Source: Verrucomicrobiia bacterium (lineage in GTDB: Bacteria > Verrucomicrobiota > Verrucomicrobiia > Verrucomicrobiales > DEV007). From it: a DNA stretch of 36,666 nucleotides. The stretch spans positions 1 to 36,666 of the forward strand of contig JAGRPB010000040.1 of assembly GCA_020439945.1 (NCBI GenBank). Direction: 5' to 3'. The translations under genes were made by a program, and so were the position numbers. Below, piece by piece: positions 25,152 through 33,737 of the stretch; the first letter of the stretch is position 1; the number at the start of each line of letters is the position of its first letter. The notes beneath the pieces were generated by a model that saw only the letters and a list, made by a program, of their open reading frames with translations, ran no database searches and was not told the DNA's origin.

Positions 25152-26225
25152 TTATTCCCCCACCAAGGGCAGCGCCCGCTTCTCGGTGGCGCTTTGGTAG
25201 GCAGTGTCGACGATCTGTTGGCCGATGCGAGCGATGCGGGGATCGAGGGGGCCTTCGACGGGACTTCCCGTATCAAGACAGTGCAGGAAATACTGGATCG
25301 GATTGGCGAATGGCGCTTTCAAAGGGGGCACATCGACGTCATATCCCTCCGGGCAATCGCGGGTCTGGACGCTTACGACGGGGGCGTAGTCGTGATTGGC
25401 GAGAGTGCCTTCACTACCGACGATGTTGAACCCGCACTTCGGTTGCGGCTGATGCGTCCACGGATCGCTGAAGGTGCCCCAGCGTGTCTCGAACTTTGAC
25501 AGACCGGTTTCGTATCGCGCAACGGTGACACTGTGTTCGTCGACTTCCAGGCCCTCGGGTTCGTCCCACATCGCCATCACCTCGATCGGTTTTCGGCCTC
25601 CGTGGTACCAGGTTCCCAGCGTGGTGCCATAACCGAGATAGTCGAGCAGGCTGCCTCCGCCTTCCGCCTTTTTGTAGAACCAACTGGCGTCCTTCGCCGC
25701 CGCGGTCGGTTCCTTTTCGATCTTGTCGGCGCCGTGCCAGAGCGGACCACGATTGCCGTCATAGAAGTGAACCTCGCGGACCTCGCCAATGGTACCTGCC
25801 TGGATCAGTTCGTGCGCCATGACGTGAACGGGTTGCCAGCGAAGCGGCCAATTGATGGCGAGTTGCTTCCCGGTTTTCTCCATCGCCGCGATCATGCGGT
25901 CGGCTTCCGCCAGGGAGGCGGCGAAGGGTTTTTCCATTAGGATGTGAACGCCGAATGGCGCGACACGCTCCGTCCACTCGGCGTGACGTGCAGCGGCGGG
26001 GCAGAGGATCACCAGGTCCGGCTCGGTTTCGATCAAACAGGGTTCGATATCGGAGTAAACCCTGTTGGATGGAATGCCGAAATTACTGGCGGCTTCGGCC
26101 ATCCGTTCCGGTTGCTCATCGGCGATGGCGACGATTTCCGCGTCGGGATGATCGTGAACCATCCTGAGCAGATCACCCATGTGGAAGTGATCGAAGTTGA
26201 TCCCGGCGACTTTCCAGCGGGGCAT
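25152..26225 (-). CDS. Gfo/Idh/MocA-family oxidoreductase
   Basis: A 357-residue NAD(P)-dependent sugar or polyol dehydrogenase-like protein. The Rossmann strand IVAIADEQPERM (31-42) and the family motif MEKPFA (97-102) with Lys99 are present. GGGSLLDYLGYG fits the second conserved block. The first nucleotide loop is unusual: instead of GxGxxG it reads GINFDHFHMGD, as in a subgroup with a His-rich loop. No signal peptide is visible, so it is cytoplasmic. It is followed by the MFS carrier gene on the same strand side (129 bases upstream in transcription), a pairing often seen for uptake and oxidation of one compound. The substrate is not identifiable. Confidence 0.9.
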   Translation of the reverse strand: MPRWKVAGINFDHFHMGDLLRMVHDHPDAEIVAIADEQPERMAEAASNFGIPSNRVYSDIEPCLIETEPDLVILCPAAARHAEWTERVAPFGVHILMEKPFAASLAEADRMIAAMEKTGKQLAINWPLRWQPVHVMAHELIQAGTIGEVREVHFYDGNRGPLWHGADKIEKEPTAAAKDASWFYKKAEGGGSLLDYLGYGTTLGTWYHGGRKPIEVMAMWDEPEGLEVDEHSVTVARYETGLSKFETRWGTFSDPWTHQPQPKCGFNIVGSEGTLANHDYAPVVSVQTRDCPEGYDVDVPPLKAPFANPIQYFLHCLDTGSPVEGPLDPRIARIGQQIVDTAYQSATEKRALPLVGE

Positions 26226-26258
26226 GGGAAAACGTTTAGGGTTCTGCCTAAATTGATA

Positions 26259-26328
26259 ACCGCGAATGAACGCAAATGAACACCAATTCAGTCATTGAAA
26301 TCGAACAAGATTTGCGTGAATTCGCGGT
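26259..26328. repeat. Imperfect inverted repeat with 10-bp periodic arm
   Basis: ACCGCGAATGAACGCAAAT (26259-26277) and ATTTGCGTGAATTCGCGGT (26310-26328) are inverted copies matching at 17 of 19 positions, separated by 32 bases. The left arm is also a degenerate 10-base tandem: CGCGAATGAA, CGCAAATGAA, CACCAATTCA. It fills most of the gap between the MFS gene end and the oxidoreductase gene start. Confidence 0.65.
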
Positions 26329-26354
26329 GAGAATTTGAATCTAACCAAGTGGGC

Positions 26355-27728
26355 CTAACTGCCTGATTCTTCGTCACCAACCCGGGTCTTGTCCCAGAAC
26401 GAGACAAAAAAGATCACGGCGATTACAGCGGCCATGAACGCGGGGAACATCCAGTAGGCTTTCCATTGACTCATGGCCTCGGAAACCAGTGCGGGATCGA
26501 CGCTGTCGGGCATGTTGACGGAAAACATTTTGGCCAGCGATTGTCCGAAGCTGAGCGTTTCCTCGGGACGGGCTGCCTGGATGGCGGCATCGAGTTCGCC
26601 GTATTTGGTGACCGCTCCAAACTTGCCGGGAAAGATTTGCACCCCAAACAGGGTCAGCCCGAAGGCCACGCCGTAGCCGACATACATTCCCAATCCCTGG
26701 GTGACGAAAACGAGCAGGCTCTGGACCTGGCTGCGGACGTCCTTCGATGCGACCCGGTCCGCATACATGAAGCCGGTGACGAAGAAGAAATCGTAGCAGA
26801 TACCGTGGAGAGCGATGCCGACGAAAAGCATCCAGGCCACCATGTCCGGCGCGCCGAAGGCGAAGAGCAGGTAGCGTGTCACCCAGGCCAGCATGCCGAC
26901 GAGAATCATCCACTTCACCCCGAGGCGGCGGAAGAAGAAGGGGATGAGCAGCATGAAAAAGATTTCCGACATCTGCCCGATCGTCATCGACGAGGCCGCC
27001 TGTTCAAAACCGGCGTTGGTGAGAAAATTCCCGGTAGTACCGTAGTAGTAGGCCAGCGGAATGCAGATGAGTCCGGAGCAGAGAATGAAAACGAGGAAAC
27101 CGGGCTTCCCGAGTAGTTTCCAGGCATCGACCATCAGCAGTGCCCTGAGATTGATCGGTTGTCCCTTGGCGGGCGCGGGGGTGTGGGGAAGCGTGAACGA
27201 GTATAGGCCAAGAAAGATCGAGCTGATGGCACCGACCTTGAAGATGTTCAGACTGGAACTCCAGCCGATGAATCCGATGAGGAGTCCGGCCACGATCCAG
27301 CCAATGGTTCCCCAGACGCGAACTCGGGGAAACTGAATCCGGTTGAGATTCGAAAAGACGATGGTGTTTCCCAGTCCGAGAGTCGGCATGTAGCAGAGCA
27401 TGTGGCCGAGGCAGTATTTTACCATCAGGGGACCATTGGCGGCTTCCGCAGCACCGGTGGCGAGGAAAAGCAGGACGCCACCGATGAGGAACAGAACGCC
27501 CATCACGATCTGCGAGGGGAAGAACCGGTCGGCGATGAGTCCGAGGAAAAGCGGGGCGAAGATGGCCCCGAGAGGTGCGGTACCGTAGACGCCGCCGATG
27601 AAATCGGTGAGACCATTCGATCCGAGGGCTTGCCCCACGGTGGCGAACCAGGCTCCCCAGACGAAGAACTGGAGGAACATCATGATGGAGAGTCGGAAAG
27701 CGGCGTTCGCGGGTTTGGGATCGCTCAT
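26355..27728 (-). CDS. MFS transporter, nucleoside:H+ symporter-like
   Basis: A 457-residue membrane protein with about 12 hydrophobic segments. The N-terminus LSIMMFLQFFVWGAWFATVG and the following block GVYGTAPLGAIFAPLFLGLIADR match the NupG/XapB nucleoside:H+ symporter family of the major facilitator superfamily. Members move nucleosides with protons across the inner membrane, but PVC homologues often sit next to Gfo/Idh genes, as here, so another polyol or sugar substrate is possible. No ribosome site is evident before the ATG at 27728. The 266-base gap to the divergent gene at 27995 must hold promoters in both directions; I see no convincing -35/-10 pair there. Confidence 0.9.
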   Translation of the reverse strand: MSDPKPANAAFRLSIMMFLQFFVWGAWFATVGQALGSNGLTDFIGGVYGTAPLGAIFAPLFLGLIADRFFPSQIVMGVLFLIGGVLLFLATGAAEAANGPLMVKYCLGHMLCYMPTLGLGNTIVFSNLNRIQFPRVRVWGTIGWIVAGLLIGFIGWSSSLNIFKVGAISSIFLGLYSFTLPHTPAPAKGQPINLRALLMVDAWKLLGKPGFLVFILCSGLICIPLAYYYGTTGNFLTNAGFEQAASSMTIGQMSEIFFMLLIPFFFRRLGVKWMILVGMLAWVTRYLLFAFGAPDMVAWMLFVGIALHGICYDFFFVTGFMYADRVASKDVRSQVQSLLVFVTQGLGMYVGYGVAFGLTLFGVQIFPGKFGAVTKYGELDAAIQAARPEETLSFGQSLAKMFSVNMPDSVDPALVSEAMSQWKAYWMFPAFMAAVIAVIFFVSFWDKTRVGDEESGS

Positions 27729-27994
27729 GGTGGGGAGTGAGATTGAGAAATTTGAAGGACCAAGATGGTGAACAGATTCCCGTCATCGGGCAACCACGGA
27801 TTGTGCCGTTCTTGCGTAGCGGGAACCAGAACGAAACTGCAGTCTCTGCCCGGGTGATTTGAATTTGCGATCGCCTTCTCGCTGACAGTGACTTACGGGA
27901 GAATTGGCTTAGAATTTCAGTTATCGTTGTCGCCGAGCCTGGAAATTGGAAGAAACAGTTGCGATGGAAGGAGGGGTGGCCTAAGAAGGGTTCA

Positions 27995-28519
27995 ATGCCC
28001 GAACGTTTTCGGCAGAGTCGTTTTTCGGTTTTCTCAGCCTCGATCCTTTTCCTTTTCGTTGCGCTGTCAACGCAACCGGTGTGTGCCGACATTCCGCAAT
28101 TCACGGGCGACAAGGCGTTTGAATCTCGCAAGGCCGAGCATGATGGGAAGCCATTTGTCGATTCGTCGGACGGCACGGTCAGACTGACTTGGGGAGATCA
28201 TGCCGAGGTGTTGGCGGCCGACTCGGAATCGGATCTGGCGGTCTACCAGTTGCAACAGGGCGGGGACGAAAGCTTCGCCAATGCGGTGACGCGTTACGAA
28301 GGCACCGACGTGGTCTCCTACCTCTCGGGTTTGTCGGAGGGCGCACACTTTTTCCGAGTCAGGGAAGCGGACGGAGAGTGGTCGGTGCCGATCGAGGTGA
28401 AGGTGACCTTTATCGATCGACGGCACCTGTTCTTCCTGTTGGCAGTCGGTTTCACGGTCGCCGCGCTGACGGCCGGCGCGATCATTCTTGGCCATTTCAA
28501 ACATCGTCACGATTCCTGA
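27995..28519 (+). CDS. Membrane-anchored FN3-like protein beside a symporter
   Basis: A 174-residue protein with a signal peptide (about 1-31, ending VCA). A beta-sandwich resembling a fibronectin type III domain spans about 55-130: GTVRLTWGDHAE, YQLQQGGDESF, SYLSGLSEGAHFFRVREADGEWS. One C-terminal membrane helix (about 142-165) ends in a basic His/Lys tail. The soluble domain should therefore lie in the periplasm. The start at 27995 has AAGAAGGG 4 bases upstream; a TTG at 27959 in the same frame is less likely. Its stop TGA shares a base with the symporter ATG (TGATG), so the two are translationally coupled and probably form one transport unit (inference). Confidence 0.8.
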   Translation: MPERFRQSRFSVFSASILFLFVALSTQPVCADIPQFTGDKAFESRKAEHDGKPFVDSSDGTVRLTWGDHAEVLAADSESDLAVYQLQQGGDESFANAVTRYEGTDVVSYLSGLSEGAHFFRVREADGEWSVPIEVKVTFIDRRHLFFLLAVGFTVAALTAGAIILGHFKHRHDS

Positions 28520-29961
28520 TGTCGACCCTGGCGACCTCCATCAACCAGCAAATCGGTTACACGATCATCATCGTGCTGGGACTGATCTGGGTGGCGCTCG
28601 GCCTCTACTGGGGACGCAAGGCGAAGGATAGCGAGAGCTTCATGTTGGCGGGACGCAATGTCGGCCTCTCGCTTGGGGCAGCGACGGCGATGGCCACCTG
28701 GGTGACGTCGAATACCATGATGGTCGCGCCGCTGCTGGCGCTGAATCTTGGAATCTGGGGAATGCTCGCCTACGCGTGTGCGAGCTTCGGCCTGATGCTG
28801 TTCGCTCCGCTGTCGATACGAATCAAGAAACTGCTGCCCAACGGTTATACGAGCGGCGACTTCTTTCGCCAACGATACGGTCGCGTCGGCTGGAGCCTTT
28901 TTCTCGTCATCACACTGGTCTACTCGGTTACCTGGCTGGTTACCATGGCCATCGCCGGCGGAAAACTGCTGGAAACGCTGGGTGCGATTCCCTATCTGCA
29001 CGGAATGACGGCGATCATGGCGGTCTGCGTGCTCTACACGATTTTCGGCGGGCTCTACGCGGTCATCGGGACGGACTTCATTCAGAGCCTCATCATCCTG
29101 ATCGGCGTGGTGGCCATCGGCCTGATGGTGTTCGTCCATCTCGATTTCGGCGAGATCTACGCCTACGTGTCGGAGTATCAGCCCTCGTTGCTCAAGGTGG
29201 TGATGCCGGTGGCGTTGCTCGCCTTTTTCAACAACATGCTCTTCGGGTTCGGCGAGGTCTTTCACAACAACGTGTGGTGGTCGCGGGCCTTCGCCATGCG
29301 AAAAGAGATCGCCCCCAAGGCCTTCTTCATCTCCGGCTTGCTGTGGTTCCCCATTCCCATCGCGGCCGGATTCATCGCCATCGCAGCGGGTCCTCTCGGG
29401 GTGAATGTCACCGATCCCAGCAAGGTGGGTCCCGACGTTGCCGAGCATGTGCTCAGCGAAGCCGGCATGGGCGCGGCTGGCGGGGCGTTGATCCTGGTGG
29501 TGCTGTTCTGTTCGATCGCTTCGTCGATTGATTCCCTGCTCGCCGCGACCTCGGATCTGCTGGTGAAGGACGTCTACTGTGGCCTTTTCCAGAAGAAGGT
29601 GACCGACAAGAGTTTTCGACGCATCGCCACCACGGCGATCCTGATCGTGGCGTTGATTTCCTGGGCGCTGGCGATTTCCGGACTCGATCTCGATGTCGTC
29701 CTCTTCAGCGCCGGCGGGCTCGTCGCCAGTCTCATCTGGCCCATCATCGCCGGGCTTTTCTGGAAAGGCTGCAACCGCGCGCTCGTCCTGGCGGGTATCG
29801 TGCTTGGGGTCGCCACTGGTTACTACTTCTACTTCGAGATCGAAACCTATACCGGGGCGCTCGCCGGTGGAGCCGTCTCGATGGTCTTTACGATCCTCTC
29901 CTACTTCATTCATCCGAAGCCGTTTCCCGAGCCGGACTCGGTCTCGCCAAATGTGTCCTGA
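28519..29961 (+). CDS. Sodium:solute symporter (SSS) family transporter
   Basis: A 480-residue inner-membrane protein with about 13 hydrophobic segments. LIWVALGLYWGRKAKDSESFMLAGRNVGLSLGA at the N-terminus, TIFGGLYAVIGTDFIQ in the middle and SSIDSLLAATSDLLVKDVY (Na+ site region of the eighth core helix) are typical of the SSS family (PutP, DUR3, SGLT). It couples solute uptake to the sodium gradient. The ATG at 28519 is chosen because it overlaps the stop of the FN3-like gene; the open frame to 28189 is antisense-like read-through. The substrate is unknown; urea or another small nitrogen compound is a weak guess from neighbours. It is followed after 33 bases by a 39-residue membrane protein. 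Confidence 0.93.
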   Translation: MSTLATSINQQIGYTIIIVLGLIWVALGLYWGRKAKDSESFMLAGRNVGLSLGAATAMATWVTSNTMMVAPLLALNLGIWGMLAYACASFGLMLFAPLSIRIKKLLPNGYTSGDFFRQRYGRVGWSLFLVITLVYSVTWLVTMAIAGGKLLETLGAIPYLHGMTAIMAVCVLYTIFGGLYAVIGTDFIQSLIILIGVVAIGLMVFVHLDFGEIYAYVSEYQPSLLKVVMPVALLAFFNNMLFGFGEVFHNNVWWSRAFAMRKEIAPKAFFISGLLWFPIPIAAGFIAIAAGPLGVNVTDPSKVGPDVAEHVLSEAGMGAAGGALILVVLFCSIASSIDSLLAATSDLLVKDVYCGLFQKKVTDKSFRRIATTAILIVALISWALAISGLDLDVVLFSAGGLVASLIWPIIAGLFWKGCNRALVLAGIVLGVATGYYFYFEIETYTGALAGGAVSMVFTILSYFIHPKPFPEPDSVSPNVS

Positions 29962-29994
29962 TCCCCACTCATTCCTAACCGATTCTGCCCTGCC

Positions 29995-30114
29995 ATGTTC
30001 AGCGAAACCTTTTTTTATGGACTGACTATTCTCGGGCTGGTCTGGACCGGCTTGGGAGCGCTGGCACTGATCGTGCTCCTAGTGGTCGACTGGATCAAAG
30101 GGGCGCTTTGGTGA
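29995..30114 (+). CDS. 39-residue single-helix membrane protein (symporter-associated)
   Basis: ATG at 29995 to TGA at 30114 encodes 39 residues with one hydrophobic helix (about 8-31, GLTILGLVWTGLGALALIV) and a basic amphipathic end (DWIKGALW). It starts 33 bases after the symporter stop and ends 77 bases before the carbamoyltransferase ATG, in the same direction. Very short one-helix proteins beside SSS symporters are known in other bacteria as accessory subunits, and size, topology and place fit that pattern. No strong ribosome site is visible. I rate it as a likely real gene, with its function inferred only from position. Confidence 0.65.
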   Translation: MFSETFFYGLTILGLVWTGLGALALIVLLVVDWIKGALW

Positions 30115-30191
30115 TCCACAAAGCTGCCGGTTTCCCTTCCACCCCCTTTTCTTGCCGCGGAATCGTCCGCATTTTTGCATCTGACTTCGCC

Positions 30192-31310
30192 ATGAACGAA
30201 TCCAATGTCCCGGAAGAGATCGCCGAAAACGCGATTTCTCCCAACATCGATCCACCGAAGGATTCCAAGGCGATTCGGCCCGAACCGTCGAATCTCTTCG
30301 AGAAGAATCCCATCGACCTGGACGCGCTCCGAACTCTCGAAGGACAGAACATCCTCAAGGCAGGCCAGTTCTCTTTCGAACAGGTGACGGAACTTTGCAA
30401 GCTCGCCGCCGTGCTCGAAAAAATCGAGATCTGGCCCTTTCATCCCCTCGATGGAAAGATCGTGGTGACCGCTTTTTTCGAAGCGTCGACGCGGACGAGG
30501 ACCAGCTTCGAGAGTTCGATCCTCCGATTGGATGGCAAAGTAATCTCGATCACGGACGGCAAATCCACAGGGCAAGCCAAGGGCGAGTCACTCGCTGACA
30601 TTGGTGAGATGTTTAACGCCTACGCTGACCTCGTTGTGATGCGTCACACTGAGACAGACGCTCCTGATCAGATTCTCGAGAATCTGCGCATCCCGTTGAT
30701 CAACGCTGGCAATGGTTCGGGCGAGCACCCTACCCAGGCACTGGCAGACTGGTATGCGCTCCTGAAGTGGCGCCCCGAACTCGCCAGCCCACGAGTGGAG
30801 GGCGATCCCCGCATGAACCTCGGAATTCTCGGAACACCGGGATCGATGCGGGCGGTGAAGTCCTTTCTCCTGATGGCGCTTCTGTTCAAAGACCACATTG
30901 GCAAGGTCACGGTGATTTCGGAAATGGCGGATCCGTTCGGTGAAGAAGTCACTCAGCAACTCACCGAGGCAGACATCGACTACGAAGTCTCGAACGACGT
31001 TCGGGAACACCTCCCAGAACTCGATGTCATCTACATGAATTCCATCGCCTTCCTCGGTGATTCCTACAAGAAGATGGACAGCCGTTTCAAGCTGACGTCG
31101 AAGAGTCCGATCAAGGACAGCGCGGTGATCCTCCATCCGCTCGCGCGTCTGGACGAGTTGGACACCTCTTTGGACAAGACGCCCCACAATCTCTATTTCT
31201 CCCAGGCTCACGGAGCCGTTTTCATTCGTCAGGCCCTACTTATGGCGGTGTTGGGACGACTAAAGGCCCTGCCCAATCTGATTGATCTCGGTCACATGAC
31301 TTCCTCCTGA
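30192..31310 (+). CDS. Aspartate carbamoyltransferase-family (PyrB-like) enzyme
   Basis: A 372-residue transcarbamoylase. Carbamoyl-phosphate motifs are intact: STRTRTSFE (99-107), a Lys130 loop (GQAKGESLAD) as in PyrB, HPTQALAD (179-186) and Arg220 in GSMRAVKS. The C-terminal block PHNLYFSQAHGAVFIRQALL aligns with PyrB of E. coli. Three sites differ: the TRVQ motif that binds aspartate (Arg229 and Gln231 in E. coli) reads NSIA here; HPLPR reads HPLAR (315-319), losing the cis-proline; and about 40 extra residues precede the domain. It is either a diverged aspartate transcarbamoylase or an enzyme for another amine. No pyrI or carbamoyl-phosphate synthase gene is nearby; asnB follows 61 bases on. 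Confidence 0.85.
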   Translation: MNESNVPEEIAENAISPNIDPPKDSKAIRPEPSNLFEKNPIDLDALRTLEGQNILKAGQFSFEQVTELCKLAAVLEKIEIWPFHPLDGKIVVTAFFEASTRTRTSFESSILRLDGKVISITDGKSTGQAKGESLADIGEMFNAYADLVVMRHTETDAPDQILENLRIPLINAGNGSGEHPTQALADWYALLKWRPELASPRVEGDPRMNLGILGTPGSMRAVKSFLLMALLFKDHIGKVTVISEMADPFGEEVTQQLTEADIDYEVSNDVREHLPELDVIYMNSIAFLGDSYKKMDSRFKLTSKSPIKDSAVILHPLARLDELDTSLDKTPHNLYFSQAHGAVFIRQALLMAVLGRLKALPNLIDLGHMTSS

Positions 31311-31371
31311 GATTCTGCCATCGACCGACCTCCCTGAAACTACCAACCCTTCCCCTTAGAAAAATTCTACC

Positions 31372-33324
31372 ATGTGCGGCATTGCCGGATTTTTCTCAGC
31401 CTCCTCCGTCGATCGTGACCGCAGTCACGAGATTCTCGGCGACATGCTCGAAACCATTCATCATCGCGGACCTGACGGTCGCGGTGAACACATCGATGCC
31501 GAGCGTGGCGTCGTCATGGGCCACACTCGTCTCTCCATCAACGATCTCGCCGGAGGATGTCAGCCCATCCTTTCGCCCGACAAGAAGATCGTCCTGACCA
31601 ACAATGGTGAGTTCTACGATTTCAAGCGCTATCGCTCCACTCTCATGGCTGAGGGCGATCGTTTTTCGACCAAGTCCGACAGCGAAATCGCGATCGGACT
31701 TTATCGACAGCTCGGGCTCGAGTTTACCGAGCATCTCCGCGGCGAGTTCGCCGTTGCTCTCTACGATTCGGAAAAGGACGAACTCATCCTGGTTCGCGAT
31801 CGTTTTGGTATTCGTCCGCTCTTTTTCTCAGTTCAGGGAGATACCCTGATCTACGGCTCCGAGGTTAAGGCGATCCTCGCGCATCCCGCCGTCGAGCCGC
31901 GGCTCGATTCGCAGGCCGTGCTGCACCAGTTGATGCAGACCATCGTGCCCGGTTCATCCGCCTTCAAAGACGTGCAGGCGCTCGAGCCCGGGCACCTCAT
32001 GCGGATTCGTCGAAACAACGGCTCGCTCCAAATCGAGACGCATCGCTACTGGGATCTCGACTTTCCCTATGAAGAGGATCGGCCCGAGAAAGTTGATGCT
32101 CAGGAACACATCGATCGCGTTCGCGACGAGCTGATCCGTGCCATTGTTTTCCGGTTGGAAGCCGACGTGCCCGTGGGCTGTTACTTGTCCGGTGGCATCG
32201 ACAGCTGTTGCATTCTCGGGCTTGCCACCGGCGCCATGCAGAGCGCGGTGAAGGCGTTCACCATCAGCTTCGACAATGACGACTACGACGAAGCCTCCAT
32301 CGCTCGCCAGATGGCCGAGAGCATGGAGGCCGACCAGGAGATGATCCATCTCGCTGCCGAAGATCTTTATGGGGAGAATTTCATCAAAACGGTCTGGTTT
32401 GCCGAACGCAGTTTTTACAACACCCTGGGCGTCGCCAAATACCTGATGTCGAAGCGCGTCAACGAGTGTGGCTACAAGACCGTCATCACCGGCGAAGGTT
32501 CCGACGAACTCTTCGGTGGCTATCCTGCCTTCAAGCGCGACATGTTCCTCCACGGCATGTCGCACGAGACCGACGAGGTCCGTGCCGAGTTTCAGGCCGC
32601 GCTCGACAAATCGAACCAACTCTTCAAAGGCGCCATCCTCGCCGACGATCAGCGCCATCATCCGGCATGGGATGCCATCTGCGGTTTCACTCCCTCATGG
32701 ATTCAGCCATGGATGGAAACACTCGACATCGCGCGACCTCTTCTTTCCGAAAACCTGCGCGAAGAATTGAGCGACTACGATCCCATCGCCGCCATTGCCG
32801 AAGGTGTTGATGGCGACATGCTCGAAGGTCGCCACCCGCTCGACCGCGCGCAGTACACCTGGAGCAAGTGCCAGCTTGAAGGGCAGATTCTCAACTGGGG
32901 CGGCGACCGCGTCGACATGGCCAACTCCATGGAATCGCGTCCCGCTTTCCTCGATCATCACGTTGCGGCTGCCGCCATCGAAGTTCCGCCCAGCCTGCGC
33001 ATCAAGGGCAACATCGAGAAATGGGTGCTCCGCGAAGCCGTTCGCGGCGTTCTCCCCGAAGTTCTCTACAAGCGCGAGAAGTTCGCCTTCATGGCGCCGC
33101 CCGCCCACACCGACGAAAAGAAGAAGGCCAAGGTGGAAGCTCTCATTGACCAGTATCTCAACGCCAAGACAGTCGTTGATGCTGGTCTGCTTGACCCAAC
33201 CCGAGTTACCGAGTTCCTCGACGGCTGGCGCAACGACACCGACGCCGTGTCACTGACCCGAAAGGACACCCTGCTCAATCACCTGCTCTGCGTGCAGATC
33301 TTGCACGGGCACTTTGTAGGGTGA
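31372..33324 (+). CDS. asnB: Asparagine synthetase, glutamine-hydrolysing
   Basis: A 650-residue two-domain amidotransferase. After Met removal Cys2 is the glutaminase nucleophile (MCGIAGFF). Arg53 (HTRLSI), Asn78-Gly79-Glu80 and Asp103 (KSDSE) complete the glutamine site of the N-terminal Ntn domain. The synthetase domain has the PP-loop YLSGGIDS (271-278) and GEGSDELFGGY. It makes asparagine from aspartate, ATP and glutamine in the cytoplasm. Length and motifs match full AsnB, with NGEFYDF instead of the common NGEIYNH. It uses aspartate like the canonical partner of the gene before it. A hairpin with a T-run lies about 80 bases after the stop. Confidence 0.94.
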   Translation: MCGIAGFFSASSVDRDRSHEILGDMLETIHHRGPDGRGEHIDAERGVVMGHTRLSINDLAGGCQPILSPDKKIVLTNNGEFYDFKRYRSTLMAEGDRFSTKSDSEIAIGLYRQLGLEFTEHLRGEFAVALYDSEKDELILVRDRFGIRPLFFSVQGDTLIYGSEVKAILAHPAVEPRLDSQAVLHQLMQTIVPGSSAFKDVQALEPGHLMRIRRNNGSLQIETHRYWDLDFPYEEDRPEKVDAQEHIDRVRDELIRAIVFRLEADVPVGCYLSGGIDSCCILGLATGAMQSAVKAFTISFDNDDYDEASIARQMAESMEADQEMIHLAAEDLYGENFIKTVWFAERSFYNTLGVAKYLMSKRVNECGYKTVITGEGSDELFGGYPAFKRDMFLHGMSHETDEVRAEFQAALDKSNQLFKGAILADDQRHHPAWDAICGFTPSWIQPWMETLDIARPLLSENLREELSDYDPIAAIAEGVDGDMLEGRHPLDRAQYTWSKCQLEGQILNWGGDRVDMANSMESRPAFLDHHVAAAAIEVPPSLRIKGNIEKWVLREAVRGVLPEVLYKREKFAFMAPPAHTDEKKKAKVEALIDQYLNAKTVVDAGLLDPTRVTEFLDGWRNDTDAVSLTRKDTLLNHLLCVQILHGHFVG

Positions 33325-33381
33325 TTTTGATGCGTGGATCAGGTCACTCAATGAGAACGACCCAACCCTGTTGAGTCTGCG

Positions 33382-33398
33382 ACCTAACCCTGTTAGGT
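33382..33398. repeat. Small hairpin ACCTAAC-CCT-GTTAGGT
   Basis: Perfect 7-bp arms around a 3-base loop, followed by AAAAG, with no T-run on the plus strand. It sits just before the terminator hairpin and may be part of a repeat unit. Confidence 0.5.
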
Positions 33399-33404
33399 AA
33401 AAGT

Positions 33405-33429
33405 AGAGGTGACTTCAGTCACCTCTTTT
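33405..33429 (+). terminator. Rho-independent terminator after asnB
   Basis: AGAGGTGAC (33405-33413) pairs perfectly with GTCACCTCT (33418-33426) across a TTCA loop, and the T-run reaches 33429. It is the likely end of the transcript carrying the symporter, carbamoyltransferase and asnB genes. The minus-strand side is also preceded by an A-run, so it may act in both directions. Confidence 0.75.
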
Positions 33430-33514
33430 GGGAGGGCGAGCGCCTGAGGTAGCTTGGGAAAATCCCTCGGCTCGCAAGCTCGCTCCTAAAGAAATTAACG
33501 CGAACGAGTCAAGG

Positions 33515-33581
33515 TGTAGCGGAATTCGTGAGAATTCCGGCGGTTACCTCCGATTTCGGAATTCTCACGAATACCGCTACA
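33515..33581. repeat. Long inverted repeat, REP-like
   Basis: The 24-base arms 33515-33538 and 33558-33581 are inverted copies with one mismatch, separated by 19 bases. Each arm holds a smaller dyad around GAATTC. Size and intergenic place are those of REP/BIME-like or small MITE-like elements. No transposase gene is in the window. Confidence 0.7.
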
Positions 33582-33737
33582 TGAGTCGCTTCTGAAAAAT
33601 GGTCTGTCTTGAGATTTCCAAGGTGTTCTTCGATCCGCGCAGCGGATTCTATTTCTCGGGATGACAAGAGATTTGGACGCAAAAACCAGCCGAGTGTCCC
33701 GATTCGCAGCGAAGCGTTTCCACTGAAGCGAGCAGAC

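Larger units (their letters stand above)
33325..33737. other. 413-base intergenic region of palindromic repeats
   Basis: No gene is supported between asnB and the converging isochorismatase-fold gene. The region holds a 7-bp stem (33382-33398), a terminator (33405-33429), an imperfect GC-rich dyad (about 33430-33490) and a long inverted repeat (33515-33581). AACCCTGTT occurs twice (33364 and 33386). About 33590-33737 is without visible features. Confidence 0.7.

Noticed and set aside
28189..28518. Upstream extension of the symporter frame
   Set aside because: It overlaps the FN3-like gene in another frame; ATG at 28519 starts just before the first membrane segment.
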